A DNA stretch of 64,000 nucleotides, from the NCBI GenBank assembly GCA_002726205.1, contig PBSL01000021.1:105669-169668 (forward strand). The letters are read 5' to 3'. The notes under the pieces are model-generated. The model searched no databases. It was not told the DNA's origin and saw only the letters and a list, made by a program, of their open reading frames with translations. Positions 9,928-18,377 of this stretch are shown piece by piece (position 1 is the first letter of the stretch; every line of letters starts with the position of its first letter). The position numbers were made by a program, and so were the translations under genes. The DNA comes from Planctomycetaceae bacterium. GTDB taxonomy: Bacteria > Planctomycetota > Planctomycetia > Planctomycetales > Planctomycetaceae.

Positions 9928-10197
9928 TCAGCCGATCACCGACAGAAGTCCTCCCAGCACCGCGATCGTGGCCACGACCCCGAGACCTCCAAGCACGATC
10001 CACCAGGCCGAACGGCCCTGCCAGGGCGAGTGGTTCGAGACGATCCACTCGCCGCACGATGGGCACTGCTCGGCATCTTCGTAGACCGCCGCGCCGCACT
10101 GCCGGCAATCGACGGTGATCGTCGGCGAATCGTCATCCCACGACTCCTCGCCGGATTCAGGATAGCTGTCGTCCCAGTCCATGGGTTCCTTGGGCAA
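9928..10197 (-). CDS. Small zinc-ribbon membrane protein
   Basis: An 89-residue protein with an acidic N-terminus and a CxxC...CxxC zinc ribbon (Cys31, Cys34, Cys45, Cys48). One membrane helix lies at about 64-86. The ribbon would face the cytoplasm if the single helix is a C-terminal anchor. The function is unknown. It starts 9 bp after the stop of the last BMC-operon gene on the same strand, so it may be cotranscribed with the microcompartment genes or simply follow them. Confidence 0.75.
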   Translation of the reverse strand: MPKEPMDWDDSYPESGEESWDDDSPTITVDCRQCGAAVYEDAEQCPSCGEWIVSNHSPWQGRSAWWIVLGGLGVVATIAVLGGLLSVIG

Positions 10198-10206
10198 ACG
10201 ACGTTT

Positions 10207-11430
10207 TCAGGGGCCGAGCAGTTTATCGAGTCGCCGACGATGATACGCCAACCGTTCCTCGGCTGTCATGCTCCCCAGGTTCGTAGATGCCGGCTCCCCG
10301 CCGGTTGCGACCCCGTTTTGTTTCGGAGTCCCATCGGCGACCGTGTCGGAGGCGCCCGCGCTCGCAGCAGGCAGACTGATCGTCGTCTGGCTGCCCGCAT
10401 AGTTCATCACGCCGGTCTCCAGAACGAGATCGTCCTGCAGTGAGCGGGACGGGGTGATCCCAAGTTTCTCGAGGACCGCGTGATAGGCCCGCACCGCTTC
10501 CGGTGGATCCAGCGTCCCGTCAACAATCAGTCGCAGGAAACGGATGAACGCGAGCTGGTTCTCGGCGTTGTTGATCTTGCGTCCGAACAGGGCGATCCGG
10601 GCCCCGTACTTCCGGGCCTGGTGGATCAGCTGAAACGCATCCAGCGTAGTACCGGCCGAACCGCCGAGAATCCCGATGATCAGGCCAGGATCGTAGTTGG
10701 CCAATTCCTCGGTCGCCCGTGGTCCGTGATAGACCATCTTCAAGAACAGGGGGCGAGCAATCGAGGTCACACCGGCCAGGGTTCTCGCGATCAGATCATT
10801 GATGAACCCCGGCAGCACATCCGCTGCCACGGCATCGGCCAGGTTGGGATCGAAGATCTCCAGGAAATGTCGAAACCCCTTGCGTTCCGCCTCGTCTCGA
10901 AACGACTTGTAGGCTTCGAGCATCACGAGATCTTCATCGCGCGAATTGGAGAAGGTGATCGAGTAAAGTCCCAGATCAGCTCCACTGATACGTTCCTCGA
11001 GATCACAATCAAGATGGCCGCACTGGATGTGGTCGATCGACGCGCTTCGAAATGGTCGCGAGGCCGACTCGTGGATTCGCCCCCCCCGGACGACGTGGAT
11101 GTCGGTCGTATCGTTGGCCCGCACGGCCGGGGTCACCTCCGACCCATCAAAAATCCTCTCCTGCATCGTCAGCTGTTCACTCGACGAGGCCGACATCAAC
11201 ATGATGTCGACCAGGCCGGCCTCGACGATCTCGCGCATCTGATCGCGGTAATCCTGCAGTGACCGGAACTGCAATTCGCTGTCGTGGCGTTCGGGTGACC
11301 GCCCCGGGGCACCGATTCCAAAAGCCATATCGGCATCCTTGGCATCGGCGAGAATGAACTCGCGGCAGCCGGAGGGATCGGCATGGATGGCGGACAGTTT
11401 ACGGTCGAGAGATTTTTGGGTCAGTGGCAT
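10207..11430 (-). CDS. BMC-operon TIM-barrel protein, class I aldolase-like
   Basis: A 407-residue protein at the distal end of the microcompartment operon. The core (about 20-335) reads like a TIM barrel of the DeoC/FbaB/LacD aldolase type: ILADAKDADMAFG near residue 27, a candidate Schiff-base lysine in PLFLKMVYHG near 227, a glycine-rich phosphate-loop candidate IIGILGGSAGTT near 248, and ARIALFGRKIN near 275. A low-complexity linker of about 50 residues then leads to a terminal helix (TAEERLAYHRRRLDKLLG), an arrangement like a BMC targeting peptide. The assignment to aldolases is by motif only. It follows the class II aldolase gene by 61 bp. Confidence 0.7.
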   Translation of the reverse strand: MPLTQKSLDRKLSAIHADPSGCREFILADAKDADMAFGIGAPGRSPERHDSELQFRSLQDYRDQMREIVEAGLVDIMLMSASSSEQLTMQERIFDGSEVTPAVRANDTTDIHVVRGGRIHESASRPFRSASIDHIQCGHLDCDLEERISGADLGLYSITFSNSRDEDLVMLEAYKSFRDEAERKGFRHFLEIFDPNLADAVAADVLPGFINDLIARTLAGVTSIARPLFLKMVYHGPRATEELANYDPGLIIGILGGSAGTTLDAFQLIHQARKYGARIALFGRKINNAENQLAFIRFLRLIVDGTLDPPEAVRAYHAVLEKLGITPSRSLQDDLVLETGVMNYAGSQTTISLPAASAGASDTVADGTPKQNGVATGGEPASTNLGSMTAEERLAYHRRRLDKLLGP

Positions 11431-11491
11431 CAGGAAGCGCCTCCCGCCGGCGAGAACCGCCGACAGCTGGTTGAAGGTTCGAGGGCGTCTC

Positions 11492-12427
11492 TCAAACGGC
11501 CGACGTGGACTGCTGCCCGAGAGCGGCCATCACCCGCTCGGTAATGGCCTCGACCAGTTCCTCGGAACTGTCGACGGAACTGGTCGTCGCCGGAAGATCG
11601 CCGCCGGTCCCGGCGGCAGCCGTCGTGGCCGGCCGCTGCAGGTAGCCGGGAAATTCCGGAGCGGGCGGAAAGGCCGTTTGCGGCAACGGTTCTCCACCGT
11701 AGCCCTCGACAAACGCCGTGTTTCCGCACAGGTCGCAATCCTCGTTATGGAATCTCGGATCGTCGAAACCCAGTCGTTTTTTCAGATCGAGCAGTTCTCG
11801 TGTCTCCCGCTCGTCGAAGTAATTCACTTTGCCCAGTTGCTTGGCGAGCAACAGGATCCGGCAGTACGCGTCCAGGATCTCGGTCTTCCAGAAAGCATCG
11901 ACAAGATCCTTGCCAAAACTCACCGTCCCGTGGCTGGCCAGGATGATGGTGTTGGTCCCCTCGAGGAAGGGGATCACCGTGTCGGCGAACTTCTGGCCGC
12001 CCGGTGTCTCGTAGGGTGCCAGGGGCACCTCACCGGTGAAGACCTCGACCTCGGGCAACACGCACTGCGGAATCGGCTCGCGCGCGACGGCAAAAGCGGT
12101 CGCGTGAGGCGGATGGCAGTGAACGACTGCCTTCACGTCGGGCCGCTGTTTCATGATCGTCAGGTGCAACAGGACCTCACTGGTCCGCTTCCGCGTCCCG
12201 GCAATCTGGTTTCCGTCCAGGTCGACTGCACAGATGTCCTCGGGCGTCATGAAGCCCTTGCAGATCATCGTCGGCGTGCAGAGCACCTCGTTTTCGCCAA
12301 CGCGAATCGAGATGTTGCCGTCATTGGCTGCGGCGAAGCCCTTCGCGTAAACCCGTCGACCGATCTCGCAGATCTCCTCTTTCAGGGACCGGTCATGAAG
12401 TCCGCTGTTCCAGTTGTGTTGTGTCAT
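11492..12427 (-). CDS. Class II sugar-phosphate aldolase with C-terminal BMC targeting helix
   Basis: Predicted L-fuculose-1-P / L-rhamnulose-1-P aldolase, yielding DHAP and lactaldehyde inside the microcompartment. The zinc site is visible as VVHCHPPHATAFAVA near residue 104 with a further His in ILASHGTVSFG; the catalytic region VLPEVEVFTGE lies near 127. The 311 residues exceed the ~215 of E. coli FucA. The extra part holds a CDLC pair, a Pro/Ala/Thr/Gly-rich linker and a terminal amphipathic helix at 288-304 (EELVEAITERVMAALG), typical of encapsulation peptides. The aldolase is the signature enzyme of planctomycete fucose/rhamnose compartments. Confidence 0.9.
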   Translation of the reverse strand: MTQHNWNSGLHDRSLKEEICEIGRRVYAKGFAAANDGNISIRVGENEVLCTPTMICKGFMTPEDICAVDLDGNQIAGTRKRTSEVLLHLTIMKQRPDVKAVVHCHPPHATAFAVAREPIPQCVLPEVEVFTGEVPLAPYETPGGQKFADTVIPFLEGTNTIILASHGTVSFGKDLVDAFWKTEILDAYCRILLLAKQLGKVNYFDERETRELLDLKKRLGFDDPRFHNEDCDLCGNTAFVEGYGGEPLPQTAFPPAPEFPGYLQRPATTAAAGTGGDLPATTSSVDSSEELVEAITERVMAALGQQSTSAV

Positions 12428-12528
12428 TGGGGATCCGTTTCCTTTCGGGGTCCGTGGTCAGTCTCTGGTGAAATCTCGTTCGACCACCTCAAACAGTGGT
12501 TGTTGGCCTGCGGTGGAAGGTCTCGTGT

Positions 12529-12810
12529 TCAGTCGAGTTCAATCGTGTCGAGGATGGCCGCGTTGTAGGCATCGATCGGTTTGAGATCGGGCAGGAATGG
12601 GTTGGACGCCTCTGGCCCCTCGGCCACCGCGATCCTCACCCCCGGGCCGGCCCCGCATTCGTCATAGATCACCATCGCATCGCTGCGTTGCCGATCATCG
12701 CCTCGCAGCTCCTCCAGCGAGAGTGGCAAGGCGACCAGCCAGGTCGCCCCACAAAGCGTGGGGTGACACGTCGAGAGCGTCACGTTGCCAATCACGTCGG
12801 CTACCCGCAT
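12529..12810 (-). CDS. BMC-P shell vertex protein (EutN/CcmL family)
   Basis: A 93-residue pentameric shell protein that caps the vertices of the microcompartment. It starts with the family pattern MRVADVIGNVTLS and has the middle segment TWLVALPL; a C-terminal extension after the barrel runs to ILDTIELD. The ATG at 12810 is chosen because it begins the conserved domain; the frame is open to 12903, but that stretch overlaps the preceding gene and is unlike the family. Seven bases separate it from that gene. One of three BMC-P genes in the operon. Confidence 0.88.
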   Translation of the reverse strand: MRVADVIGNVTLSTCHPTLCGATWLVALPLSLEELRGDDRQRSDAMVIYDECGAGPGVRIAVAEGPEASNPFLPDLKPIDAYNAAILDTIELD

Positions 12811-12817
12811 TGGTGTT

Positions 12818-13492
12818 TCACTTTCTTTCCAGCCCTCGTGAGGGGATCGACCCTTCGGGCGTTGCTGGCCAATCGGAAGGAGCCGAGGGCGGTTCCGCGA
12901 CAAGACACGATTCCAGGATCCGACGTGTCCCGAGCACTCCGACAGCCACCGGAGAAGCGACGATCAGGTTGGCTCCCAGCCCTCGCAACACGCATTCGGC
13001 TTCCTCGGCACCAGCGACGACGGCCCCTCGAATCTCGCCGGACCGGTTGGCCAGACAGGCGACCCGGTGAGGATCCGTCGACAGGACGAGTACTCCGCCA
13101 GGAATGCCCGAACCCAGCAACTCGATCACCCGTGTCACTGTGCTGGCGGAATCTTCGAGCCGTTCGCCCCGATGATTCAACGGGGTGGGCACACCCGACC
13201 CGGACAGCAACAGGTGCCATCCCGATGCCGTGGCCTCTGCCTGGCCGGAATCCCTGACGCACTCGATCTCTCGCTGGCCAATCAAGTCGCGGGCGGTGGG
13301 CGTCAGAATCGAATTGGCCGACAGCCGAATCAATCGCACCCCGGGGACAAGCCGTTGCCTGAGCAGTTCTCCGGTAACGACCGGATCGGACAGCACCGTC
13401 GCGGCAGCGGGATAGTCGGTACCCTCGCCGGGTCGCAGCCGATCCTCGACGGCGGCAACAATCTGCTGCACGAGTTTTCGGTCGATGTCCAT
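12818..13492 (-). CDS. BMC-operon RpiB-like protein with N-terminal targeting-like helix
   Basis: A 224-residue protein encoded between two shell genes. Residues 1-20 (MDIDRKLVQQIVAAVEDRLR) form an amphipathic helix like BMC encapsulation peptides, followed by a short linker. The body contains SANSILTPTARDLIG near 58. A C-terminal half (about 133-200) resembles RpiB/LacA/LacB isomerases: LANRSGEIRGAVVAG and GLGANLIVASPVAVG parallel the NKxxGIRAAL and NDANVLxLGARVIG patterns. The RpiB CGTG catalytic loop is LSTD here, so ordinary isomerase activity is unlikely. The similarity is by eye and should be read as a hypothesis. Confidence 0.65.
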   Translation of the reverse strand: MDIDRKLVQQIVAAVEDRLRPGEGTDYPAAATVLSDPVVTGELLRQRLVPGVRLIRLSANSILTPTARDLIGQREIECVRDSGQAEATASGWHLLLSGSGVPTPLNHRGERLEDSASTVTRVIELLGSGIPGGVLVLSTDPHRVACLANRSGEIRGAVVAGAEEAECVLRGLGANLIVASPVAVGVLGTRRILESCLVAEPPSAPSDWPATPEGSIPSRGLERK

Positions 13493-13547
13493 TCACCGAG
13501 TGTCCCATCGTCGTCTTGAAGTTCCGGAAGTGGAGAGATCCCGCGTG

Positions 13548-13805
13548 TCAGTTGTTGACGATGCCGATCACGGCCCAGCGGACGGGGGCATCCTCGGCGT
13601 CGAGCATTTCGCGAACCGAACGACCGTCGCTGGTCAACAGCACCCGATCGCCTCGACGGCAACCCAGCTGGTCCATTGTCACCAGCGGATCGCCCTCGTT
13701 GTGACCGTTCGCATCGAGTAGCTGCACGAGCAGCATTCGCTGCCCGGCAAGCGAATCGTGCTTGATCGTGGCCGTCGTGAGGCCGATGACCTTTGCCAGC
13801 TGCAT
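13548..13805 (-). CDS. BMC-P shell vertex protein (EutN/CcmL family)
   Basis: An 85-residue single-domain vertex protein, the most canonical of the three in this operon. It opens with [19 protein letters not shown], has QRMLLVQLL in the second strand and ends with VRWAVIGIVNN, the usual family C-terminus. Its ATG shares a base with the TGA of the aldehyde dehydrogenase gene (TGATG), so translation is coupled. Confidence 0.92.
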   Translation of the reverse strand: MQLAKVIGLTTATIKHDSLAGQRMLLVQLLDANGHNEGDPLVTMDQLGCRRGDRVLLTSDGRSVREMLDAEDAPVRWAVIGIVNN

Positions 13806-15232
13806 CAGATAATCCTCAGGTCATCGACCATCGTGCACCGCCGCTGGCGGGTGAACGTCAACGGGTTGGTCACGCCCTCGCCGGTCGGTGTGGCAATGCT
13901 GTAGGAGAGATAGCCTTCGCCACCAAGCCCCAGGCCGGCCATCGAAGGACCATTCTTGACGAACAGGGTCGTGTTCATCACCCGCCCCATCTCGGTCATC
14001 GTGCGGACGTTCCTGGAATGAATCAGGCTGGTGTGGCCGAAACCGTGCTCGGCTTCCAGGGCAAGTTCGATTCCTGCCGCCGCGTCAGGGCAACGGACAA
14101 TCGGCACGCAGGGCATCATCTGTTCCTCGACAACAAACGGGCTGTCCGCGGTCGTCTCGCCAAACAGAATCTGGGTGCCAACCGGCACGCGGACATCCAC
14201 CTGCTCGGCCAGCACTGACGGATCGGCTCCGACGAAATCCCGGTTGAGGACGTGGTGGCCTCCGTCCTCCGCGGGTGGAGAAAAGACCACCCGGGCCAGT
14301 TGATCCATCTGATCAGACGACAGGCGATGCCCCCCGCGGCTACCAAGTGAGTCCATCAGCGGATCGAAGATCGACTCGACGGCAAATACCTCTTTTTCAC
14401 CGATGCACAACAGGTTGTTGTCGTAGGCGGCCCCCTTGATGATCGAGGCGGCCGCGTTGTCCAGATCGGCGGTTTCATCAACCAGGACCGGAGGATTTCC
14501 GGGGCCGGCCACGATCGCTCGTTTCTTGCTGGCCATCGCCGCCCGCCCCACGCCCGGACCACCGGTCACCACCAACAGCCTCACACCGCGATGCTCAAAA
14601 ATCTCCGCCGCCGTCTCCAGCGTCGGCTCACTGATGATCGTCACCAGGTTCTCGATCCCGATCGCCTCCTTGATCGCCTGGTTGAATCGCCGCACACCCT
14701 CGCAGGCGATTCTCGCGCCGCTCGGATGCGGGTTGACGACCAGCGTGTTGCCCGCCGCAACCATGCTGACGACGTTGCCGGCGAGTGTCGGCAAGGAGTG
14801 GGTGACCGGAGTGATCGCACCGATCACACCGAAGGGCGCGTTCTCGATGATCGTCAGGCCACGATCACCCGAGATCGCGTCGCAACGGAGAAACTCGGTC
14901 CCGGGAACCAGCTTGACGATCTGCAACTTTTCGATCTTGTGATCCAATCGCCCGATCTTCGTCTCCTCCAACTCGGACCGCCCCAGTTCATCGCACTGCG
15001 TGGTACAGATCTTGACCACGCAGGCAATGGCCCGGTTGCGATCCTCGATCGTCTTCCCCTGCAACTGCTGGAAGGCACGGTTGGCGGCATCGACAGCATC
15101 ATCGACCCGGGAAAATACTCCCCAGTCACCATCGGCAACGGCGGGAACAGCACTCGAGGCACCGTCACGCCCCAGTTGCGCCAGAACTTCTTCAACCACT
15201 GTGCGAACGGATTGTTCGTTGGCCTGGATCAT
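13805..15232 (-). CDS. CoA-acylating aldehyde dehydrogenase, BMC-targeted (PduP-like)
   Basis: Oxidises lactaldehyde (or another short aldehyde) with NAD+ and CoA to the acyl-CoA in the compartment lumen. Its 475 residues have the ALDH fold: [13 protein letters not shown] near 160, [14 protein letters not shown] near 220, and the nucleophile Cys276 in [14 protein letters not shown]. Residues 5-21 ([17 protein letters not shown]) form an amphipathic helix followed by an Ala/Ser-rich linker, the layout of the PduP targeting peptide. It is coupled to the next BMC-P gene by a one-base stop/start overlap. It should feed PduL and the acetate kinase of the same operon. Confidence 0.93.
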   Translation of the reverse strand: MIQANEQSVRTVVEEVLAQLGRDGASSAVPAVADGDWGVFSRVDDAVDAANRAFQQLQGKTIEDRNRAIACVVKICTTQCDELGRSELEETKIGRLDHKIEKLQIVKLVPGTEFLRCDAISGDRGLTIIENAPFGVIGAITPVTHSLPTLAGNVVSMVAAGNTLVVNPHPSGARIACEGVRRFNQAIKEAIGIENLVTIISEPTLETAAEIFEHRGVRLLVVTGGPGVGRAAMASKKRAIVAGPGNPPVLVDETADLDNAAASIIKGAAYDNNLLCIGEKEVFAVESIFDPLMDSLGSRGGHRLSSDQMDQLARVVFSPPAEDGGHHVLNRDFVGADPSVLAEQVDVRVPVGTQILFGETTADSPFVVEEQMMPCVPIVRCPDAAAGIELALEAEHGFGHTSLIHSRNVRTMTEMGRVMNTTLFVKNGPSMAGLGLGGEGYLSYSIATPTGEGVTNPLTFTRQRRCTMVDDLRII

Positions 15233-15303
15233 CGAAAAACCTCTCTACAGATGTTGTTGTCTATTTGTTCTCTGTTGGTCGGGGAACCGGTTTACGACGA
15301 TTC

Positions 15304-15624
15304 CTAGAAGGATGGGATACGGACCGACTTGTCGCCGACATGGACCTGGTCGATGATGCCGACGATGGCCGCATCGATCGGGAGTTTCTCGGTTTGAGCA
15401 GTGAACCGGGCACTGGATCCCTGGACACACAACACGACTTCACCCTCGCCGGCGCCGACGGTGTCGACGACGACGAAGGTCCGTCCGGTGGAATCGAGTC
15501 GACCGCGTTTCTTCGCCTCAAGTCGCAGAGGTTCCACGATCAAGAGCTTCTGCCCGACCATCGAATCCACCTTCTGGGTGGAAACAATACTGCCGGTGAC
15601 TTGTGCCATGAACATCGCTGTCAT
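15304..15624 (-). CDS. BMC-P shell vertex protein (EutN/CcmL family)
   Basis: A vertex shell protein of up to 106 residues. The conserved start is MAQVTGSIVSTQKVDSMVG; ATG codons at 15624, 15615 and 15609 are all possible, and the last matches the family best. The core has KLLIVEPL and FVVVDTVGAGEGEVVLCVQG, and the C-terminus IDAAIVGIIDQV is standard. It carries a longer loop (RLEAKKRGRLDSTGR) than the other two copies. It lies 23 bp downstream of the acetate kinase gene and 71 bp upstream of the aldehyde dehydrogenase gene. Confidence 0.9.
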   Translation of the reverse strand: MTAMFMAQVTGSIVSTQKVDSMVGQKLLIVEPLRLEAKKRGRLDSTGRTFVVVDTVGAGEGEVVLCVQGSSARFTAQTEKLPIDAAIVGIIDQVHVGDKSVRIPSF

Positions 15625-15647
15625 GCTCCTTGAAAGAGCCGGGAGGA

Positions 15648-16835
15648 TCAGTCGTTGCCTCTGACCACCGCAGCCGTCTGCCGTGCCACGATCAACTCCT
15701 CGTTGGTCGGCACGACCCAGATTGCGACATCACTGCCTTGGCCGGTGATCTCGGTTTCGCCATCGACCTGGCCATTTCGCTCCTCGTCGATCACCAGCCC
15801 GGCCCAGGCCATGTCCCGACAAACGTCCTCACGGATCTGCTGGCTGTTTTCCCCAATGCCCCCGGTGAAGACGACCACATCAGCCCCACCGAGTACGGCC
15901 ATCTGGGCGGCGAGATACTGTCGGATCGCAGCGACGAACGTCTTCAAGGCCAACGCAGCCCCCGGGTGACCCTCGGCCGCCGCCGCCTCCAGGTCACGCA
16001 CGTCGCCGCTGAGGCCACTCAGGCCGAGCAGGCCACTGCGGCAGGCGAGATCGTCAAGCAGTTCCTCGAGACTTTTTCCCGTGGCTCGCATCAGGACCGG
16101 CAAGGCAAACGGGTCGAAGTCGCCAACCCGGTTGTTATGAGGCAACCCGCTCTGAGGACTCATCCCCATGCTCGCCGCCCGTGATTCTCCACCGCAGATC
16201 GCCGCCAACGAACTGCTGCCGCCGAGATGACAGGAAATCACTCTCAGGTCATCCCGCTCGAGCAGTTCGGCGATCCGCATCCCGATGTATCGATGGCTGG
16301 CACCGTGGTATCCCCAGCGGCGAACTCCGTGCTCCTGCCACTCGAGAGGCACAGCGTAGGATCTCACCTCCGGAGAAATCGTCTCGTGAAAACCCGTCTC
16401 CAACGCTGCCACCAGCGGGATGTCCGGAAAGGCATCCTGCAACTGCCGCATTGCCCGGGTATAGGGGGGATTGTGTGCGGGAGCCACGTCGGCAAGTTCT
16501 TCCATTCGGGCCAGCAGTTGCGAGTCGACCGGGCGGACCCCGGAGAGTTCTGCGGCAAAGACGGCCTTGAAACCGATCGCCGCCACCTCGTCGACCGTCT
16601 CCAGGCACCCGCACTCGGGATCGGTCAGCGCATCCAGGCACATCCCAACGGCGACGGCATGGTCGGAGATCGACGCCGTCGATTCCCGAACGCGGCCTTC
16701 AATCTCGACCTGACACACACTCTGCTCCTGGCCGATCCGATCGATCGCCCCACGAGCCAGTTGGCGTTCTTCGTCGAGGTCAAACAGCCGGTACTTGAAG
16801 CTGGTCGATCCCAGGTTGGCCACGAGCACTTTCAT
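15648..16835 (-). CDS. ackA: Acetate/propionate kinase of the BMC operon
   Basis: Transfers phosphate from an acyl-phosphate to ADP, giving the acid (lactate, acetate or propionate) and ATP, the energy-yielding end of the pathway. The 395 residues have the acetokinase fold: [17 protein letters not shown] at the N-terminus, [14 protein letters not shown] near 175, [15 protein letters not shown] near 202, and [11 protein letters not shown] near 322. The N-terminal motif is LGSTSFK rather than the common CGSSSLK. There is no obvious targeting helix, which fits action outside the shell on exported acyl-phosphate. It sits between a BMC-H gene (24 bp away) and a BMC-P gene (23 bp away). Confidence 0.92.
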   Translation of the reverse strand: MKVLVANLGSTSFKYRLFDLDEERQLARGAIDRIGQEQSVCQVEIEGRVRESTASISDHAVAVGMCLDALTDPECGCLETVDEVAAIGFKAVFAAELSGVRPVDSQLLARMEELADVAPAHNPPYTRAMRQLQDAFPDIPLVAALETGFHETISPEVRSYAVPLEWQEHGVRRWGYHGASHRYIGMRIAELLERDDLRVISCHLGGSSSLAAICGGESRAASMGMSPQSGLPHNNRVGDFDPFALPVLMRATGKSLEELLDDLACRSGLLGLSGLSGDVRDLEAAAAEGHPGAALALKTFVAAIRQYLAAQMAVLGGADVVVFTGGIGENSQQIREDVCRDMAWAGLVIDEERNGQVDGETEITGQGSDVAIWVVPTNEELIVARQTAAVVRGND

Positions 16836-16859
16836 GGTTCGGTCCTTCGAACCTCCCGA

Positions 16860-17129
16860 TCAGACAAAAACTTCGACCAGCCCATCGGCGGGTCGAGAAA
16901 TCACGTGAGCCGAAATCAGTTCGCCGACCTGCGAGGCCGCCTGTGATCCGGCATCGATGGCCGCCCGTACACTGCCAATGTCACCCTTGACAACCACGGT
17001 CACCCAGCCGCCCCCGAGAACGATCTGGCTCACCAGGTCGACGTTGGCCGCTTTGAGCATGGCATCGGAGGCCTCGCAATGGGCCACCACGCCACGGGTT
17101 TCGACCATTCCAATCGCTTCACCACTCAT
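16860..17129 (-). CDS. BMC-H hexameric shell protein
   Basis: An 89-residue canonical BMC-domain protein that forms shell-facet hexamers. It starts EAIGMVETRGVVAHCEASDAML, has the pore-region segment LGGGWVTVVVKGDIGSVRAAIDAG, and ends with the VISRP motif. Compared with the other BMC-H gene of the operon it has an insertion-free pore loop (IVLGGGW) and a Trp after the glycines. It may thus tile the shell with different pore chemistry. Confidence 0.94.
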   Translation of the reverse strand: MSGEAIGMVETRGVVAHCEASDAMLKAANVDLVSQIVLGGGWVTVVVKGDIGSVRAAIDAGSQAASQVGELISAHVISRPADGLVEVFV

Positions 17130-17229
17130 CAGAGTTCCCTCGCTTCACGTTGTGCGAGCCACCGCCGGACCAAACCGCCTGCACTGCTGGCGAATCATCC
17201 TCGTCGGTGAGTCAGAACCGGTTTCCGGG

Positions 17230-17514
17230 TCAGTCCGACGTCGGCATCATGGCGACGAGTTCCTCGTGCGGACGCGGAATCACCTGCACGCTGACCACTT
17301 CGCCAACCTTGCTTGCCGCACTGGCACCCGCGTCCACGGCCGCCTTGACCGCGGCCACATCGCCGACGACAAAACCTGTCACCAGGCCGCCACCGACCTG
17401 TTTCCAGCCTTTCATCTCGACGTTGGCTGCCTTGAGCATCGCATCACAGGCTTCAACCAGCCCGATCAAGCCCCGCGTCTCGATCATTCCCAACGCTTCC
17501 ATTTTCTTCGCCAT
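17230..17514 (-). CDS. BMC-H hexameric shell protein
   Basis: A 94-residue BMC-H protein beginning MAKKMEALGMIETRGLIGLVEA. The pore region reads KQVGGGLVTGFVVGDVAAVKAAVDAG and the C-terminus VIPRPHEELVAMMPTSD has the usual short tail after the fold. The frame is open upstream to 17802, but that part is antisense-like sequence without BMC similarity, so the ATG at 17514 is chosen. It lies 134 bp downstream of pduL, one of the longer gaps in the operon, which may hold an extra promoter or processing site to raise shell-protein output. Confidence 0.94.
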   Translation of the reverse strand: MAKKMEALGMIETRGLIGLVEACDAMLKAANVEMKGWKQVGGGLVTGFVVGDVAAVKAAVDAGASAASKVGEVVSVQVIPRPHEELVAMMPTSD

Positions 17515-17648
17515 CGCTAGAGTCTCCTGGTAGTCACTCACAGTGAGATTCGAACGGCCACACGCCGCCCGTGTCTTGGTGTCTCCGCCTCTTTTCCTCT
17601 CCGCCTCTCCTCTTGCTGTCACCTGCCCCGAGGACCCGCACGAACGGG

Positions 17649-18377
17649 TCAGCCACGGCAGGCACAGATCTCCGGTTTGAGCAATTCGATCGAATCGGCC
17701 GCTGGCAGATTGACCGCGTTGCCCTCGTCGGTGTCGATGTGTACCTCGAGCTTGATATCCTCGCCGTCCCGAACGATCAGGTCTTCGAGCAGTGCCGTGC
17801 AACCGGCCGACTCGATCCGCAGTTGCATCGCGTCGCCGGGGGCGACATCGTAATCCGCCAGGTCGGCCGGCCCCATGTGCACATGACGCATTGCCCGGAT
17901 GACCCCGGCTTCCAGCTCGACGGTGCCGGCCGGCCCGATCAGGACACAGCCGGGCGTGTCATGGTGGTCACCGCTGATCCGCACCGGCAGATCGATGCCC
18001 AGAGACACACCGTCGGTGAACGACAATTCCACCTGGGTGGCGTTGCGACACGGACCGAGCACCCTCACGTTGGGAATCATCCGACGCCTGGACCCAACGA
18101 CGGCAACCGTCTGTTTCGCGGCAAAGAAACCGTCCTGATACAACGCGCGGTGAACTTCCAGTTCGGCAGCGGGGCCAAACAGTGACGCCAGATGCTCCCG
18201 GGACAAGTGAACGTGGCGTGCCGAGACATTGACGAGCAACGGTCGCGAGCCCGCGGATTGACCGTGTGCCGCAACGCTGGCGCCGGTCGGGACGGCGGTT
18301 TCGGCCCGCCGTCGCAACACGTCGCGGACGACCTGCTCGATCTCCGCTCTTCCCAGACCTTGCAACACTCCGGTCAT
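17649..18377 (-). CDS. pduL: Phosphate propanoyltransferase PduL, BMC-targeted
   Basis: Converts acyl-CoA and phosphate to acyl-phosphate, recycling CoA in the compartment lumen. The 242 residues have the two zinc-binding halves of Pdu[14 protein letters not shown] near residue 73 and [20 protein letters not shown] near 176, with [16 protein letters not shown] between them. Residues 10-24 ([15 protein letters not shown]) form an amphipathic helix and are followed by an Ala/Ser/Gly-rich linker, a typical N-terminal encapsulation peptide. Its ATG overlaps the stop of the DeoR regulator gene by four bases, coupling the first enzyme gene to the regulator. Confidence 0.94.
   Translation of the reverse strand: MTGVLQGLGRAEIEQVVRDVLRRRAETAVPTGASVAAHGQSAGSRPLLVNVSARHVHLSREHLASLFGPAAELEVHRALYQDGFFAAKQTVAVVGSRRRMIPNVRVLGPCRNATQVELSFTDGVSLGIDLPVRISGDHHDTPGCVLIGPAGTVELEAGVIRAMRHVHMGPADLADYDVAPGDAMQLRIESAGCTALLEDLIVRDGEDIKLEVHIDTDEGNAVNLPAADSIELLKPEICACRG

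Noticed and set aside
17515..17802. Longer start for the second BMC-H protein
   Set aside because: The extra ~96 residues overlap pduL in another frame and are unlike BMC proteins. ATG 17514 begins the conserved domain.
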